The notes under the pieces were generated by a model, which saw nothing but the letters and a program-made list of their open reading frames with translations, had not been told where the DNA came from and did no database searches. A program made the translations under genes and the position numbers. Source: Paraburkholderia sp. PGU19 (GTDB lineage: Bacteria; Pseudomonadota; Gammaproteobacteria; Burkholderiales; Burkholderiaceae). Taken from it: a stretch of DNA of 64,000 nt. Below are positions 62,433 through 64,000 of this stretch, piece by piece. The stretch covers positions 806,001 through 870,000 of the forward strand of contig NZ_AP023180.1 in assembly GCF_013426915.1 (NCBI RefSeq). Direction: 5' to 3'. Positions within the stretch are counted from its first letter, which is position 1, and every line of letters starts with the position of its first letter.

Positions 62433-64000
62433 ATGAACGAGCACGACGACCCCAATCTGCCCACCGCTTCCGACCTGCCCTCCGACGACCGCCCCGACGA
62501 TCCCGACCGCCGCCGCGTCCTCACTGGCCTTGCCGCAGCGGGCCTCGGCCTCGCGCTGGCGGGCTGCCAGTCGGTGGAGGGCGCCTCGACGGGCGCGCCG
62601 CGCAGCGCTGCCGACGCACGGCTCGACGCCGCATTGCACGACCAGGTCAAGCGCATCGTCGTGATCTACGCGGAGAACCGCAGCTTCGCGAACCTGTACG
62701 GCAACTTCCCCGGCGTGCAATATCCGCTATCCGCCGTCACGCCCGAGCGCTACGTGCAACTGGACCGCGACGGCAGCACGCCGCTCGCCACGCTGCCGAA
62801 AATCTGGGGCGGCCTCGTGCCGCAAGCGCAGGAAATCGACGGCAAGCGCTACGTGATTGCCGAGCGCGATATCGCCGGATTGCGCAACCAGCCGTTCCAT
62901 CTGACCGACGCGCACGGCGCGCCGCTGCCGAACAGCGTGATTACCCGCGACCTCGTGCACCGCTTCTATCAGAACCAGATGCAGATCAACGCGGGCCGTA
63001 ACAACCAGTTCGCCGCATGGGGCGATTCGGGCGGCCTCGTGATGGGCATTACCGCAGTTCCGGCGAATCGCTGAAGCTGTGGGCGCTCGCGCAGCAGTAC
63101 ACACTGTGCGACAACTTCTTTATGGCCGCGTTCGGCGGCTCGTGGCTCAACCACATCTTTCTGATTTCCGCGCAGGCGCCGCTCGTGCCGGACATCGGCA
63201 AGGGTCCGGGGAAGAAGCTCGTGTCCGTCGTCGAAGGCGACGACCCGACGGGCACGCGCCTGAAGCAGGCGCCCAATTCGCCGAGGACGGCCCTCGAAGG
63301 CCCACCCGTGTTCGTCAGCGACGGCCTGTTCACGCCCGACGGCTACGCGGTCAACACGATGGCGCCGCCCTATCAGCCGAGCATGGTGCGGCCCGCCGAG
63401 GGTGGCGACCCCGCGCTCGCCAATCCGGGCGACCCGAAGGTGCTGCCGCCGCAGCGTTACGCGACGATCGGCGACCGTCTGAGCGACAAGGGCGTCGACT
63501 GGGCGTGGTACAGCGGCGCCTGGCAATACGCGCTCGATCATCGCGATACGGGCGCCGTGCCCGACTTCCAGTATCACCATCAGCCGTTCAACTACTTCGC
63601 GACCTTCGCGCCCGGCACGGCGGCGCGCGCGCGGCATCTGCGCGACGGCGGCGTCGGCGACGACGCGTCGACCAACCGCTTCATCGCCGATATCGACGCG
63701 GGACGCCTGCCCGCCGTGACGTTCTACAAGCCGCAGGGCAATCTGAACATGCATGCGGGCTACGCGGACGTCGAGTCCGGCGACCGGCATATCGCGAACG
63801 TCATCGAGCATATCCAGCGCGGCCCACAGTGGCAGAACACGGTGATCGTCATCACGCACGACGAGAACGGCGGCTGGTGGGATCACGTCGCGCCGCCCAA
63901 AGGGGACCGCTGGGGACCGGGCTCGCGCATTCCGGCGCTGGTCATTTCACCGCTCGCGAAGAAAGGCTACGTCGATCACACGGTGTACGACACCAACTCG
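62433..64000 (+). pseudogene. Phospholipase C / acid phosphatase family protein, frameshifted and cut by the window end
   Basis: The frame starts at 62433 with a Tat-type signal (DRRRVLTGLAAAGLGLALAG followed by C, so perhaps a lipoprotein). The phosphoesterase motif IVVIYAENRSFANLYGNF comes next, and the frame continues to GGLVMGITAVPANR, stopping at 63074. Adding a single T between 63047 and 63048 restores MGYYRSSGESLKLWALAQQY, and the second frame then runs to the window end with SWLNHIFLISAQAPLV and THDENGGWWDHVAPP. The family (PlcC/AcpA) hydrolyses phosphate esters outside the cytoplasm. The missing base is either a real mutation or a sequencing error. Confidence 0.85.

Overview
The window is a 64 kb, high-GC (roughly 60-65 %) chromosomal segment of a beta-proteobacterium, most likely Paraburkholderia or a close relative in the Burkholderiaceae. 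The basis is gene content: an acdR/acdS ACC-deaminase pair, a complete Wsp surface-sensing operon, a Burkholderia-type porin, a galacturonate (pectin) module, lutABC-type lactate genes and a long palindromic repeat. No rRNA, tRNA, CRISPR, integrase or transposase was seen. Most of it looks like a soil or plant-associated accessory and metabolic region.

Layout. 1-3.1 kb: a partial acyl-CoA dehydrogenase gene diverging from a Rieske/FAD oxidoreductase gene, then a decayed EEP-family remnant and a 53-aa acidic protein. 3.3-5.8 kb: a hybrid PAS sensor kinase. 5.9-7.6 kb: acdR and acdS, divergent. 7.7-8.4 kb: a DUF4410 lipoprotein. 8.7-17.5 kb: an oxidative galacturonate module with a GH28 polygalacturonase, a hydroxypyruvate-isomerase family protein, a hexuronate-type MFS carrier, uronate dehydrogenase, an HpcH/HpaI aldolase, a porin, a DapA-family lyase and the C-terminal stump of a lost IlvD/Edd dehydratase. 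17.7-21.3 kb: small enzymes, a divergent SDR, a SnoaL-like protein and a LysR regulator. 21.7-30.6 kb: wspA-B-C-D-E-F-R, the chemosensory pathway that turns surface contact into cyclic-di-GMP. 30.6-31.8 kb: nnrS. 32.05-32.73 kb: a 672-bp palindrome. 32.8-37.8 kb: a sugar-acid operon (IlvD/Edd dehydratase, RraA-like aldolase, MFS carrier, LacI regulator) with two matching LacI-type operators at its promoter. 38-43.2 kb: an EthD-like protein, a ZntB/CorA transporter, an SDR/LysR pair and a Cache chemoreceptor. 43.3-48.9 kb: an L-lactate locus (GntR regulator, lutA, lutC, lutB, lldP) with two GntR-type operators. 49-54 kb: a LysR/EamA pair and an iron-acquisition pair (TonB siderophore receptor and PiuC hydroxylase). 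54.7-57.1 kb: a BBE-type flavin oxidase and an EamA exporter. 57.1-60.7 kb: a probable molybdenum-responsive locus. 60.9-64 kb: an uncharacterised protein, a YceH-family protein and a frameshifted, truncated phospholipase C/acid-phosphatase family gene.

The observation I consider most novel is at 57.1-60.7 kb. Three 24-bp sites with ModE-box geometry (two CGnnnTAT-type half-sites 8 bp apart, in opposite orientation) lie 22-55 bp upstream of three genes: a 174-aa protein of unknown function, a DUF2325 coiled-coil protein, and a small molybdopterin-domain oxidoreductase. Beside them are a ModE-like DNA-binding protein with no molybdate-binding domains and a separate double-Mop molbindin. This suggests a split ModE system controlling an uncharacterised DUF2325 gene. 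Other notable points are the shared GTTGT-n3-ACAAC palindromes of the galacturonate cluster, the LacI operator pair, the operators on both sides of the lactate regulator gene, and the gene remnants.
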